Shown here: positions 16,071-24,975 of the stretch, piece after piece | How the letters are laid out: each line of letters begins with the position of its first letter | Numbering within the stretch: the first letter of the stretch is position 1 | Assembly (NCBI RefSeq): GCF_001427125.1 | Contig: NZ_LMGK01000024.1 | Coordinates: 249,789 to 313,788, forward strand | Direction: 5' to 3' | Length of the DNA: 64,000 nt | DNA from: Pseudomonas sp. Root562 | GTDB taxonomy: Bacteria > Pseudomonadota > Gammaproteobacteria > Pseudomonadales > Pseudomonadaceae | Translations under genes and position numbers: made by a program | Notes under the pieces: model-generated | Told to the model about the DNA's origin: nothing | Seen by the model: the letters and a program-made list of their open reading frames with translations, nothing else | The model's database searches: none

Positions 16071-16111
16071 CCTTTAACGACTAGACTGGGGTTCAAGGGA
16101 GAAGAACGACC

Positions 16112-16606
16112 ATGATCACCCGGCGATTCGCACAATGTCTGCTCATGCTTGCCCTTTGTCTGGGGCTCGGCGGCTGTGCGTCCTGGTTCGCCAGCGATGA
16201 GCCAGACCCCGAAGTGCACCTGACCCGGGTGGAAGTGGTGCGCGCCAAACTGCTGGAGCAACGCTTCGTGTTGCACTTTCGCATTGATAACCGTAGCGAA
16301 AACGAGCTGACCGTACGCGGTATGGAATACCGCATTCATTTGGGCGACATCCTGCTGGTCGATGGCGAGCATGAACACTGGATCAGCATCGGCCCCAAGG
16401 CCAGCCGTTTTTACAAAGTGCCGATCCGCACCAACCTGTGGCCCAAGGTCAGAGACCTGGTCAAACAGTTGAAAAACTCCGAGCAAGGCATTCCCTATCG
16501 CCTCGAAGGTGAAATGGAAACCGGTTTATTCATCGCCCACTACGTGCACCTGGAGCGTAATGGCGTGATAATCCCCGCCGATCTAATTCCGGAGCAACCT
16601 CGATGA
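16112..16606 (+). CDS. LEA type 2 / WHy-domain lipoprotein
   Basis: 164 residues with lipobox LGGC (C22), followed by one beta-sandwich WHy (water stress and hypersensitive response) domain with the typical pattern FVLHFRIDNRSENELTVRGMEY. Members are periplasmic lipoproteins linked to envelope stress. GGGAGAAG precedes the ATG. Its TGA overlaps the next gene's start (ATGA at 16603), so the two are coupled. Confidence 0.85.
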   Translation: MITRRFAQCLLMLALCLGLGGCASWFASDEPDPEVHLTRVEVVRAKLLEQRFVLHFRIDNRSENELTVRGMEYRIHLGDILLVDGEHEHWISIGPKASRFYKVPIRTNLWPKVRDLVKQLKNSEQGIPYRLEGEMETGLFIAHYVHLERNGVIIPADLIPEQPR

Positions 16607-16803
16607 CCCAGCAACCCCATGTCCATGGCCCTGACTGCAACCACGATCATGACCACCATGATCACGACCATGGCCATGTCCACGGCCCGAACTGCGGCCA
16701 CGCCCACCAGGAACCGGTGCGCAATGCCTTGAAAGACGTTGGCCGCAACGACCCTTGCCCATGCGGCAACGGCAAGAAATTCAAGAAGTGCCACGGCGCT
16801 TGA
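16603..16803 (+). CDS. small His-rich SEC-C metal-binding protein
   Basis: 66 residues. The N-terminal 35 residues are about one third histidine, with two HGPxCxH units (HGPDCNH and HGPNCGH) flanking a run of H-D pairs. The C-terminus is a SEC-C zinc motif CPCGNGKKFKKCHG. It is probably a cytoplasmic zinc or nickel binding protein. It overlaps the WHy lipoprotein gene by four bases (ATGA). Confidence 0.8.
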   Translation: MTQQPHVHGPDCNHDHDHHDHDHGHVHGPNCGHAHQEPVRNALKDVGRNDPCPCGNGKKFKKCHGA

Positions 16804-16877
16804 GGCTTCAGGTGAAAACCTGCCTCGTCTGGTAGGCCGGTTTCGCGAGCAGGCCCACTCTCACAGTGTTTCGAGAC

Positions 16878-16969
16878 CTGTAGGAGCAAGGCTTGCCCGC
16901 GATTGCCGCGCCTCGGTACTTCATACTCTTTGCATCATCGTTCATCGCGGGCAAGCCTTGCTCCTACAG
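16878..16969. repeat. REP-type inverted repeat pair
   Basis: Perfect 26-bp arms at 16878-16903 and 16944-16969. The second arm supplies the stop codon of the isochorismatase-like gene. Confidence 0.85.
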
Positions 16970-17530
16970 ATGTTCACCCGCCTTCAGAATGTGTTCGGTA
17001 CTGACCACGGTCGCGTACTCACCATGCAGATTCCCCAGCGACATACCGTGCACCTCTTCGGCTGAACGGGGGTTACCGAAAAAATCGGCCTTGTCGAAGG
17101 TAAAGCACGCATCCTCCACCACCCACGCCTCGAACCCCAGGTTGCCCGCCGTGCGCGCCGTGGACTCCACCGAGTTGTGGGTCGCCACGCCGACGATGAT
17201 CAACTGTGCGATCCCCGCCTCGCGCAACAGTCTCTCCAGCCCCGTTGAACAAAATGCGTCCGGCACCTGCTTCTGAATCAGTTGCTCACCCGGCAGTGGC
17301 TGAAATCGTTGCTGAATCTCCACGCCCGATTGCAGCGGCCAGAACACCGAGTCCTCTGATCGGGACAAGTGCTGGACGTGAATCACCGGCCGTTCGCTGC
17401 GCCGCCAATGCGCCAACAGTTCCAGCATGCGGTCCTCGGCCTGGGGATTGTTCCGGCGACCCAGCCTGGGGTGCAGAATGCCCTTCTGTTGATCGATGAT
17501 GATCAATCCTGCATTTGCCTTTAATTCCAT
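16964..17530 (-). CDS. isochorismatase-fold hydrolase lacking the usual catalytic cysteine
   Basis: 188 residues of the cysteine hydrolase/isochorismatase superfamily. The catalytic Asp (D13 in IIIDQQKGIL) and Lys (K87 in QKQVPDAF) are present, but the nucleophile position after the cis-peptide motif is Ser120 (VGVATHNSVESTAR) where amidases have Cys. It may therefore be a lyase-type isochorismatase-like enzyme, a serine variant, or inactive. The start at 17530 follows GGGAGG; an upstream ATG at 17623 has no such site. The stop codon lies inside a REP arm. Substrate unknown. Confidence 0.75.
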   Translation of the reverse strand: MELKANAGLIIIDQQKGILHPRLGRRNNPQAEDRMLELLAHWRRSERPVIHVQHLSRSEDSVFWPLQSGVEIQQRFQPLPGEQLIQKQVPDAFCSTGLERLLREAGIAQLIIVGVATHNSVESTARTAGNLGFEAWVVEDACFTFDKADFFGNPRSAEEVHGMSLGNLHGEYATVVSTEHILKAGEHL

Positions 17531-17667
17531 GTCGACACACCTCCCGGACCATTGGTCGCTGAACTTATCAGACAAATCCTGAAATAACCTTGTACCCCGC
17601 TTGCGCGCCCTCCTCCCGCTCACTAACGTAGCGGCTTTACTGACGCTACCCCCGCAGGAGCTTTGCC

Positions 17668-20118
17668 ATGGCCTCGCCAGCCCTCACACATTTTCTACCC
17701 CGGTTCGGCGTTGCCGCAGCAGTCACGGGGGTTTTGAGCCTGACAGGGTGTCAGAGCTTCAATGCCCAGGACACCCTCCCGCCGACCTCCGGCGTGCAGC
17801 CCCTCAAGGGGCTGGCGCAGAATGTCTCGGTGCGCCGCAACGCGATGGGCATGCCGTTGATCGAAAGCAGCACGTTCCACGACGCGCTGTTCGCCCTCGG
17901 CTATGTGCACGCCAGCGACCGCATCACCCAAATGGTCACCCTGCGCTTGCTGGCCCAGGGCCGTCTGGCGGAAATGCACGGTGCGGATTTGCTGGACGCC
18001 GACCGCTACATGCGCGCGGTCAACCTGAAGAAAAGCGCCGGGGAGTTGTACAAAGCGTCTTCGCCGCGGCTCAAACGCTTCTTTGAAGTCTATGCCCGCG
18101 GGGTCAACGCCTACCTGTTCCGCTATCGCGACAAGCTGCCGGCGGATCTGGTCGCCAGCGGCTACAAGCCTGAGTACTGGAAACCGGAAGATTCAGCGCT
18201 GATTTTCTGTCTGCTGAACTTCAGCCAGTCGGCCAACCTGCCGGAAGAAATTTCTGCGCTGGTACTCGCGCAAACCGTCACCACCGACAAACTGCCGTGG
18301 TTGACGCCGTCCGCTCCCGACGAAAAGCTGCCCTTGGCTGAAAGCGAGAAGCTGCATGGCATCAAGCTTAACGGGCAGGTACCGGGGCTGACTGAAATCA
18401 GTAAGGCCACCCGCCAACTGTCTGAGTTGAATCTGCTGGGCGCCATTTCCTCGAACAATTGGGCGATAGCGCCGCAACGCAGCCGCAGCGGCAAAAGCCT
18501 GCTGGCCAGCGACAGCCATGGCCCGATGGGTGTGCCGTCGCTCTACAGCTACGTACAGATTCGCGCGCCGAAATATCAGGCCTCCGGTGTGACCATCGCC
18601 GGTTTGCCGATGGTGCTGGGCGGTTTCAACGGCAAAGTGGCGTGGAGCACGACCACCGTCATGGGTGACAACCAGGACCTGTTCCTGGAAAAAATCCGCC
18701 GCCAGGGCAACGGCCTTGCCTACGAAACCAATGGCAAGTGGCAGCCGGCGACCGCGCGCAACGAAACCTACTTCGTCAAAGGCCAGCGGCCGATTCGCGA
18801 AACCGTGTACGAAACCCGCCACGGCCCGCTACTCAACAGCGCCCAAGGCCTGGCGCAAGGCAACGGCTTCGGCCTGGCCCTGCAGACACCGAACTTCTCC
18901 GACGACAAATCCCTGGACGCGTTTTTTGACCTGTCCCGCGCGCAGAACGTCGAGAAGGCGTCCGATGCCAGCCGCGAAATTCGCGCCATTGCCTTGAACC
19001 TGGTGTTTGCCGATGCCAGCAACATAGGCTGGCAAGTCACCGGCCGTTACCCTAACCGCCGCGAAGGCGAAGGCCTGTTGCCCTCGCCGGGCTGGGAAGA
19101 TCGCTACGATTGGGACGGCTACGCCGACCCGATGCTGCACCCTTACGACCAGGACCCGGCGCAAGGCTGGCTCGGCACGGCCAACCAGCGGGTCATTCCC
19201 CATGGCTACGGCATGCAACTGTCCAATTCCTGGTCGGCACCGGAGCGTGGCGAGCGTTTGGCAGAACTGGCCGGTGTGGGCAAACATGACACTCGCAGCC
19301 TGATTGCCATGCAGTACGACCAGACCACCACGTTCGCCGCCAAACTGAAGAAAATGTTCGAAGCGCCGGGCATGGCCCAGCCACTCAAACAAGCCATCGA
19401 AGCCCTGCCGGTGGCCGATCGCGGCAAGGCACGCGAAGCATTGACCCGCTTGATGGCATTCGACGGCAAACTGGCCCCGACGTCCGCCGATGCAGCGATC
19501 TACGAACTGTTTTTGCAGGAAAGCATGAAACAGATTTTCCTCGATGAGTTGGGACCGGACAGCAGCCCGGCCTGGAAAGCCTTCGTCGCCAACGGCAAGT
19601 TGTCCTACGCAGCACAGGCCGATCATTTGCTGGGCCGCGAAGACAGTCCATTCTGGGATGACGCGCGCAGCGCGCAGAAAGAAGATAAACCCGCGATTCT
19701 CGCCCGCAGTCTCGCCGCGGCAATCACGGCCGGCGACAGTCAGTTGGGCGGCGATCACAAAGCCTGGCAGTGGGGCAAGCTGCACCGCTACGAATGGAAG
19801 AACGTCAGTGGCCAGACCGTGCGCGGCCCCGTGCCGGCCGGTGGCGATCACACCACGCTCAACACCGCCGCTTTCGCCTGGGGCCAGGACTTCAACACCA
19901 CGCTGGCACCGGCCATGCGCTTTATCGTCGATTTCGGCCAGGCCGAACCGTTGATGGGCCAGATCGCCAGCGGCCAATCCGGCAACCCGGCCAGCCCGAA
20001 CTACCTCAACAGCATCGATCCGTGGCTCAAAGGGCAGTATCAGACCCTGCCGATGCAGTCGCAGAACTATGACAGGGTTTATGGCAGCAAGCGCTTGACC
20101 CTGACACCGGGCAAGTAA
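17668..20118 (+). CDS. quiP: acyl-homoserine-lactone acylase QuiP (penicillin acylase family)
   Basis: 816-residue Ntn hydrolase precursor. Signal with lipobox-like SLTGC near residue 28, alpha chain, then the autoprocessing site before SNNWAIAPQRSRSGKSL, where Ser becomes the N-terminal nucleophile of the beta chain. The N-terminus (MASPALTHFLPRFG), the block PPTSGVQPLKGLAQN and the C-terminus NYDRVYGSKRLTLTPGK closely follow P. aeruginosa QuiP (PA1032), which removes long acyl chains from homoserine lactone signals. It works in the periplasm after cleavage. It stands alone, between a divergent hydrolase gene and a REP array. The QuiP assignment is by memory of the sequence; the acylase family is certain. 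Confidence 0.88.
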   Translation: MASPALTHFLPRFGVAAAVTGVLSLTGCQSFNAQDTLPPTSGVQPLKGLAQNVSVRRNAMGMPLIESSTFHDALFALGYVHASDRITQMVTLRLLAQGRLAEMHGADLLDADRYMRAVNLKKSAGELYKASSPRLKRFFEVYARGVNAYLFRYRDKLPADLVASGYKPEYWKPEDSALIFCLLNFSQSANLPEEISALVLAQTVTTDKLPWLTPSAPDEKLPLAESEKLHGIKLNGQVPGLTEISKATRQLSELNLLGAISSNNWAIAPQRSRSGKSLLASDSHGPMGVPSLYSYVQIRAPKYQASGVTIAGLPMVLGGFNGKVAWSTTTVMGDNQDLFLEKIRRQGNGLAYETNGKWQPATARNETYFVKGQRPIRETVYETRHGPLLNSAQGLAQGNGFGLALQTPNFSDDKSLDAFFDLSRAQNVEKASDASREIRAIALNLVFADASNIGWQVTGRYPNRREGEGLLPSPGWEDRYDWDGYADPMLHPYDQDPAQGWLGTANQRVIPHGYGMQLSNSWSAPERGERLAELAGVGKHDTRSLIAMQYDQTTTFAAKLKKMFEAPGMAQPLKQAIEALPVADRGKAREALTRLMAFDGKLAPTSADAAIYELFLQESMKQIFLDELGPDSSPAWKAFVANGKLSYAAQADHLLGREDSPFWDDARSAQKEDKPAILARSLAAAITAGDSQLGGDHKAWQWGKLHRYEWKNVSGQTVRGPVPAGGDHTTLNTAAFAWGQDFNTTLAPAMRFIVDFGQAEPLMGQIASGQSGNPASPNYLNSIDPWLKGQYQTLPMQSQNYDRVYGSKRLTLTPGK

Positions 20119-20126
20119 CGCCCCCC

Positions 20127-20243
20127 CTGTAGGAGCGAGCCTGTCGAATCGTCGCACCGTCGCGATGGATGTCAATGATAACGCGGGGCACCTGATGCCC
20201 CGCGGCGTTCTTGGATTCATCGCCAGCAGGCTGGCGCCTACAG
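20127..20243. repeat. 117-bp REP doublet, copy A
   Basis: REP arms at 20127-20143 and 20227-20243 enclose a conserved core. The whole 117-bp unit is about 87 percent identical, without gaps, to 30924-31040. It lies just after quiP. Confidence 0.8.
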
Positions 20244-20284
20244 GGGATTTGTGCCAAATACTTGAACCGCGGCCACTTCAAAGC

Positions 20285-20377
20285 CTGTAGGAGCATGGCT
20301 TGCCCGCGATGACGCCGGCACATTCAACATTATCGGTGACTGACATTCCGCTATCGCGAGCAAGCTGTGCTCCTACA
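20285..20377. repeat. REP-type inverted repeat pair
   Basis: Arms 20285-20310 and 20353-20377 with several mismatches. Together with the preceding doublet it fills most of the 360-base gap between quiP and the exonuclease gene; no gene is seen there. Confidence 0.75.
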
Positions 20378-20482
20378 AGGAATGAGCTGTACCTCGTGTA
20401 AAGCGCGCCCATCAAACCCCGATAGAACTTCTCGCCGCGCGCCAGCCTCATAGCTAACAAGTCCCCCCACTTGGGTAGCATC

Positions 20483-21517
20483 GTGGATCTTGTTATCGCG
20501 CGTCCCGAAGGCTTGTACTGCCCCGCTGGCGATTTCTATATCGATCCCTGGCGACCGGTCGAGCGATCAGTCATTACCCACGCCCATGGCGACCATGCGC
20601 GCACCGGCAACCAGCATTACCTGGCAGCGGCGCCGGGTGAAGGCATTCTGCGAGCGCGGCTGGGGCAAGACATCAACCTGCAGACGCTGGCCTACGGCGA
20701 GCGCTTGTTGCATCACGGCGTCACCCTGAGTTTTCATCCGGCTGGGCATGTTCTGGGATCGGCGCAGGTTCGCCTGCAATACCGCGGCGAAGTCTGGGTC
20801 GCTTCCGGCGATTACAAAATCGAGCCCGACGGCACTTGTGCCCCGTTCGAACCGGTGCGCTGCCATACCTTTATCACCGAATCGACCTTCGGCCTGCCAA
20901 TTTATCGCTGGCAACCCCAGGCGCAGGTCTTCGCAGAAATCAATCAATGGTGGCAGGCCAACGCGGCACAGGACAAAACCAGCGTGCTGCTGTGCTATTC
21001 GTTCGGCAAAGCCCAACGCATTCTCCACGGCATCGATGCCGGACTCGGCCCGATCCTTGTCCATGGCGCGGTCGAACCGCTGAACCGGGTTTACCGCGAA
21101 GCGGGTGTTCACCTGCCTGCGACGATCTATGCCGGCGATGTGCAAAAAAACGACCCGCTGATGCGCAAAGCCCTGGTCATTGCCCCTCCCTCCGCCGGTG
21201 GCAGCACCTGGATGCGCCGCTTCGGCGACTTCAGCGATGGCTTCGCCAGCGGCTGGATGCGCCTGCGCGGTACTCGCCGGCGCCGCGGTGTGGATCGCGG
21301 CTTCGTGCTCTCCGATCACGCGGACTGGCCTGGCCTGCTCTGGGCCATCGAACAGAGTGATGCGCAACGGGTGATGGTCACCCACGGTTCGGTCGCCGTG
21401 CTGGTGCGTCACCTGCGCGAGCAAGGCCTCGACGCCCAGGCTTTCGATACCGAATACGGTGACGATGAAGAAGAACCTGTAGCCGTCGAGCACGAGCCCA
21501 CCGAGGCGACGTCATGA
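20483..21517 (+). CDS. ligase-associated DNA exonuclease (metallo-beta-lactamase fold)
   Basis: 344 residues of the MBL/beta-CASP nuclease type that clusters with bacterial ATP-dependent ligases. The metal motif HAHGDHARTGN appears near residue 33, followed by a second histidine motif (HPAGHVLGSAQV), D in ASGDYKIEPD and the late H in LSDHADWPG. GTG at 20483 is chosen because homologues begin VDLVIARPEGLYCP; a TTG at 20471 is possible and neither has a strong ribosome site. It overlaps the ligase gene by four bases (ATGA at 21514), so they are translationally coupled. It is the first gene of the DNA repair set. Confidence 0.87.
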   Translation: MDLVIARPEGLYCPAGDFYIDPWRPVERSVITHAHGDHARTGNQHYLAAAPGEGILRARLGQDINLQTLAYGERLLHHGVTLSFHPAGHVLGSAQVRLQYRGEVWVASGDYKIEPDGTCAPFEPVRCHTFITESTFGLPIYRWQPQAQVFAEINQWWQANAAQDKTSVLLCYSFGKAQRILHGIDAGLGPILVHGAVEPLNRVYREAGVHLPATIYAGDVQKNDPLMRKALVIAPPSAGGSTWMRRFGDFSDGFASGWMRLRGTRRRRGVDRGFVLSDHADWPGLLWAIEQSDAQRVMVTHGSVAVLVRHLREQGLDAQAFDTEYGDDEEEPVAVEHEPTEATS

Positions 21518-23202
21518 GAGCGTTTGCCCAGTTGTATGCCGAGCTCGATGCGACGACTTCAAGCAATGCCAAACTGTTGGCGATGCAACGCTACTTTGCC
21601 CAGGCCGCCCCTGAAGATGCTGCATGGGCGGTGTATTTCCTGTCCGGAGGACGGCCCCGGCAATTGGTGCCGGCGCGGCTTCTGCATGATCTGGCGATTG
21701 AGCAATCGGGCCTGTCGACGTGGTTGTTCGAAGAGAGTTATCAGGCCGTGGGCGATCTGGCCGAAACCATCTCGCTGATCCTGCCTGAGACTCCTCACGT
21801 GTCCAGCGATGGCCTGGCCGTGTGGGTCGAAAAAAAGCTGCTGCCTTTGCGCGGCGAATCCCCCGAGGTGCTCGCCCGGCAACTGCCCGAACTCTGGTCG
21901 CAACTGGACCGCACCAGCTTGATGCTCTGTATCAAGCTCATCACCGGCAGCTTTCGTGTTGGCGTCTCCAAACTGTTGGTCACCCGGGCGCTCGCCGCCA
22001 TGGCCCATCTCGACAGCAAACGCGTGGCGCAACGCCTGGTGGGCTATACCGACCTGTCCAATCGCCCGAGCGCCGCCAGTTACCTGAAACTGATCGCCGC
22101 CGAATCGGCCGATGAACATGCCCAGCGAGGCGGCCAGCCCTATCCGTTTTTTCTCGCCCACGCACTGTCCCAACCAGTCGAACAATTCGACGCATTGCTC
22201 GGCCCTGCCAGCCAATGGCAAGTGGAATGGAAGTGGGATGGCATCCGCGCCCAAGTGGTCAAGCGCGACGCAAAGTTGTGGGTCTGGTCACGGGGTGAAG
22301 AGTTGGTGACCGAGCGGTTTCCCGAGCTGGCCAACCTGAACCACGTCTTGCCCGACGGCACGGTGATCGACGGTGAAATCGTGGTCTGGAAAGCTGATCA
22401 ACCCGACACCGCCGACGCCTTCGACCCGCAATCGCCGACCGCCCCCGCCGTGCAACCTTTCGCCCTGCTGCAACAGCGCATCGGGCGCAAAACCCTGAGC
22501 AAGAAAATGCTTGGCGACATTCCAGTGGTCATCCTCGCGTACGACTTGCTGGAATGGGCCGGCGAAGACTGGCGCAATCAACCGCAGGCGCAGCGGCGGG
22601 CGCAACTGGAGCAAGTCATTGCCCGTTGCAATCATCCGGCGCTGCTGGCGTCGCCACTGTTGACCGGCGAAGACTGGTTCGACCTCGCCCGCCAGCGCGA
22701 AGATTCTCGCCGGCTCGGCGTCGAAGGGATGATGCTCAAGGCTCAAGACGCGCTCTACGGCGTGGGCCGAACCAAGGATGTGGGCGTCTGGTGGAAATGG
22801 AAGGTAGACCCGTTCAGTGTCGACGCCGTGCTGATATATGCGCAACGCGGTCATGGCCGCCGGGCGAGTCTTTTCAGCGACTACACCTTCGCGGTCTGGG
22901 ACGGCCCACCCGACGCCAGCGAGCGCACGTTGGTGCCCTTTGCCAAGGCCTACTCAGGGCTGACCGATGCAGAAATGCGCCAGGTCGACAACATCGTGCG
23001 TAAAACCACCGTGGAAAAATTCGGCCCGGTGATCAGCGTCAAACCGAGCCTGGTGTTTGAGCTGGGCTTCGAAGGGATTGCGCTGTCCAAGCGGCACAAA
23101 AGCGGGATCGCCGTGCGGTTTCCGCGGATGCTGCGCTGGCGTCAGGACAAGTCCGTCGATGAGGCGGATCACTTGGGAACACTGCAGGATTTGCTCCAGT
23201 AA
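21514..23202 (+). CDS. ATP-dependent DNA ligase (LigB/LigC type, repair cluster)
   Basis: 562 residues. The adenylated lysine is K240 in VEWKWDGIRAQVV, followed by nucleotidyltransferase motifs (DGEIVVW, EGMMLK, WWKWKVDP). An N-terminal ligase domain precedes the catalytic core and an OB domain follows. This is the ligase that accompanies the MBL exonuclease, the Lhr-core helicase and PdeM, thought to repair DNA damage. The start overlaps the exonuclease stop. In this genome the partner helicase gene does not follow directly but lies 4.6 kb downstream, after an ABC transporter operon. Confidence 0.93.
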   Translation: MRAFAQLYAELDATTSSNAKLLAMQRYFAQAAPEDAAWAVYFLSGGRPRQLVPARLLHDLAIEQSGLSTWLFEESYQAVGDLAETISLILPETPHVSSDGLAVWVEKKLLPLRGESPEVLARQLPELWSQLDRTSLMLCIKLITGSFRVGVSKLLVTRALAAMAHLDSKRVAQRLVGYTDLSNRPSAASYLKLIAAESADEHAQRGGQPYPFFLAHALSQPVEQFDALLGPASQWQVEWKWDGIRAQVVKRDAKLWVWSRGEELVTERFPELANLNHVLPDGTVIDGEIVVWKADQPDTADAFDPQSPTAPAVQPFALLQQRIGRKTLSKKMLGDIPVVILAYDLLEWAGEDWRNQPQAQRRAQLEQVIARCNHPALLASPLLTGEDWFDLARQREDSRRLGVEGMMLKAQDALYGVGRTKDVGVWWKWKVDPFSVDAVLIYAQRGHGRRASLFSDYTFAVWDGPPDASERTLVPFAKAYSGLTDAEMRQVDNIVRKTTVEKFGPVISVKPSLVFELGFEGIALSKRHKSGIAVRFPRMLRWRQDKSVDEADHLGTLQDLLQ

Positions 23203-23313
23203 TTCGCCTGCCGAAGAACCAAAAGAGTGCGGGTCTTCCACGCCGCCCGTTTTCGTGCACTAATCCCATCCCGGCGATTTCCTGAATGCCTGTTAAACGC
23301 TTGTTCGGCACTC

Positions 23314-23329
23314 TGGTTCGGAAATTGCT
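23314..23329 (+). promoter_or_regulatory. putative sigma-54 promoter of the amino-acid ABC operon
   Basis: TGG at 23314-23316 and TTGCT at 23325-23329 give GG-N10-GC spacing with the -24/-12 pattern; the -24 box is imperfect (TGGTTCG for TGGCACG). It would start transcription near 23341, about 67 bases before the binding-protein gene. Pseudomonas amino-acid transporters are often RpoN-dependent. Confidence 0.45.
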
Positions 23330-23407
23330 ACTTTCATTAGGTCTTACGCTTACCAGTAACAATAATTCTGCGCCACAAGCGCTCATATTGGTTTTAGGGA
23401 ATAAATA

Positions 23408-24190
23408 ATGAAAAAAGCATTGCTGACCCTCTCTGCACTGGCGTTGTGCATGGCCGCTGGCTCCGCCATGGCAAAGGAATACAAGGAACTGCGTTTTGGT
23501 GTTGACCCTTCCTACGCACCGTTCGAGTCGAAAGCGGCTGACGGCAACCTGGTGGGCTTCGACATCGATCTGGGCAACGCAATCTGCGCCGAGCTGAAGG
23601 TCAAGTGCAAATGGGTCGAAAGCGATTTCGACGGGATGATTCCTGGCCTCAAGGCCAATAAATTCGACGGTGTGATCTCTTCGATGACCGTCACCCCGGC
23701 CCGTGAAAAAGTCATCGACTTCTCCAGCGAGCTGTTTTCCGGTCCAACCGCCTACGTGTTCAAGAAAGGCTCTGGCCTGACCGAAGACGTCGCTTCGCTC
23801 AAGGGCAAGACCGTCGGCTACGAGCAAGGCACCATCCAGGAAGCCTACGCCAAAGCCGTTCTGGACAAGGCTGGGGTAAAAACCCAGGCCTATCAGAACC
23901 AGGACCAGGTGTATTCCGACCTGACTTCCGGCCGTCTCGACGCCGCGATCCAGGACATGCTGCAAGCCGAACTGGGCTTCCTGAAGTCGCCAAAAGGCGA
24001 GGGCTACGAAGTCAGCAAGCCAGTCGACAGCGAACTGCTGCCTGCTAAAACGGCTATCGGTATTAAGAAAGGTAACACCGAGCTGAAAGCACTTTTGGAC
24101 AAAGGTATCAAAGCGTTACACGATGATGGCACCTACGCCACCATTCAGAAGAAACACTTTGGCGATCTGAATCTGTACAGCGGCAAGTAA
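23408..24190 (+). CDS. basic amino acid ABC transporter substrate-binding protein
   Basis: 260-residue periplasmic protein of the ArgT/HisJ/LAO type. Signal peptide MKKALLTLSALALCMAAGSAMA, then the family start ELRFGVDPSYAPFESK, the phrase GFDIDLGNAICAELKVKCKWVE, and the ligand-binding segment FDGVISSMTVTPAREK. It probably captures lysine, arginine, ornithine or histidine and delivers it to the two permeases encoded downstream. First gene of a five-gene operon with a hairpin directly after it, which would leave this gene the most expressed. Confidence 0.92.
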   Translation: MKKALLTLSALALCMAAGSAMAKEYKELRFGVDPSYAPFESKAADGNLVGFDIDLGNAICAELKVKCKWVESDFDGMIPGLKANKFDGVISSMTVTPAREKVIDFSSELFSGPTAYVFKKGSGLTEDVASLKGKTVGYEQGTIQEAYAKAVLDKAGVKTQAYQNQDQVYSDLTSGRLDAAIQDMLQAELGFLKSPKGEGYEVSKPVDSELLPAKTAIGIKKGNTELKALLDKGIKALHDDGTYATIQKKHFGDLNLYSGK

Positions 24191-24196
24191 TGCCCG

Positions 24197-24224
24197 GCGC
24201 CCATCTCGCGATGGGCGCTTTTTT
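24197..24224 (+). terminator. attenuating hairpin after the binding-protein gene
   Basis: 8-bp stem (24197-24204 with 24211-24218) followed by six T. It lies between the binding-protein gene and the first permease gene, a usual place for partial termination in such operons. Confidence 0.8.
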
Positions 24225-24246
24225 CATCCGATCAGGTTGCTGATTT

Positions 24247-24975
24247 ATGTTCGAAAACCTCCTGCAAAATCTGGGGCTCTCCGCCTTCAGCCTCAAGGGC
24301 TTCGGTCCTTTGCTGATGGAAGGCACCTGGATGACTATCAAATTATCGGCGATGTCGCTGCTGGTGGCCGTGTTGCTCGGCCTGCTCGGCGCCAGCGCCA
24401 AACTGTCCAAAGTCAAACTGCTGCGCCTGGTTGCCCAGTGCTACACCACGTTGATTCGCGGGGTGCCGGACCTGGTGCTGATGCTGCTGATCTTCTACAG
24501 CCTGCAAACCTGGCTGACGTCGCTTACCGACTACATGGAATGGGAATACATCGAGATCAACCCTTTCAGCGCCGGGGTACTGACCCTGGGCTTCATTTAC
24601 GGCGCGTATTTCACCGAAACGTTCCGCGGCGCCATCCTTGCCGTGCCGCGCGGCCAGGTCGAAGCGGCCACCGCCTATGGTCTCAAGCGCGGTCAGCGCT
24701 TTCGTATCGTGGTGTTCCCGCAAATGATGCGCTTTGCCCTGCCGGGTATCGGCAACAACTGGATGGTGATGCTCAAGGCCACCGCGCTGGTGTCGATCAT
24801 CGGCCTTGCCGACCTGGTCAAGGCAGCCCAGGACGCGGGTAAAAGCAGCTATCAACTGTTCTACTTCCTGGTGCTCGCTGCGCTGATCTATCTGTTGATC
24901 ACCAGTGCCTCCAACATCATTCTGCGCTGGCTCGAACGCCGCTACGCCGCCGGGACCCGGGAGGCCGTACGATGA
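24247..24975 (+). CDS. amino acid ABC transporter permease (HisQ type)
   Basis: 242-residue inner-membrane permease with about five helices and the EAA loop EAATAYGLKRGQRFRIVVFP that contacts the ATPase. It has the HisQ-type N-terminal insert and the GVPDLVLMLLIFY motif. It overlaps the next gene by four bases (ATGA at 24972). It pairs with the HisM-type permease. Confidence 0.92.
   Translation: MFENLLQNLGLSAFSLKGFGPLLMEGTWMTIKLSAMSLLVAVLLGLLGASAKLSKVKLLRLVAQCYTTLIRGVPDLVLMLLIFYSLQTWLTSLTDYMEWEYIEINPFSAGVLTLGFIYGAYFTETFRGAILAVPRGQVEAATAYGLKRGQRFRIVVFPQMMRFALPGIGNNWMVMLKATALVSIIGLADLVKAAQDAGKSSYQLFYFLVLAALIYLLITSASNIILRWLERRYAAGTREAVR

Noticed and set aside
18829..20220. Long minus-strand open frame opposite quiP
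   Set aside because: Antisense to a gene with a clear catalytic site and full-length homology.
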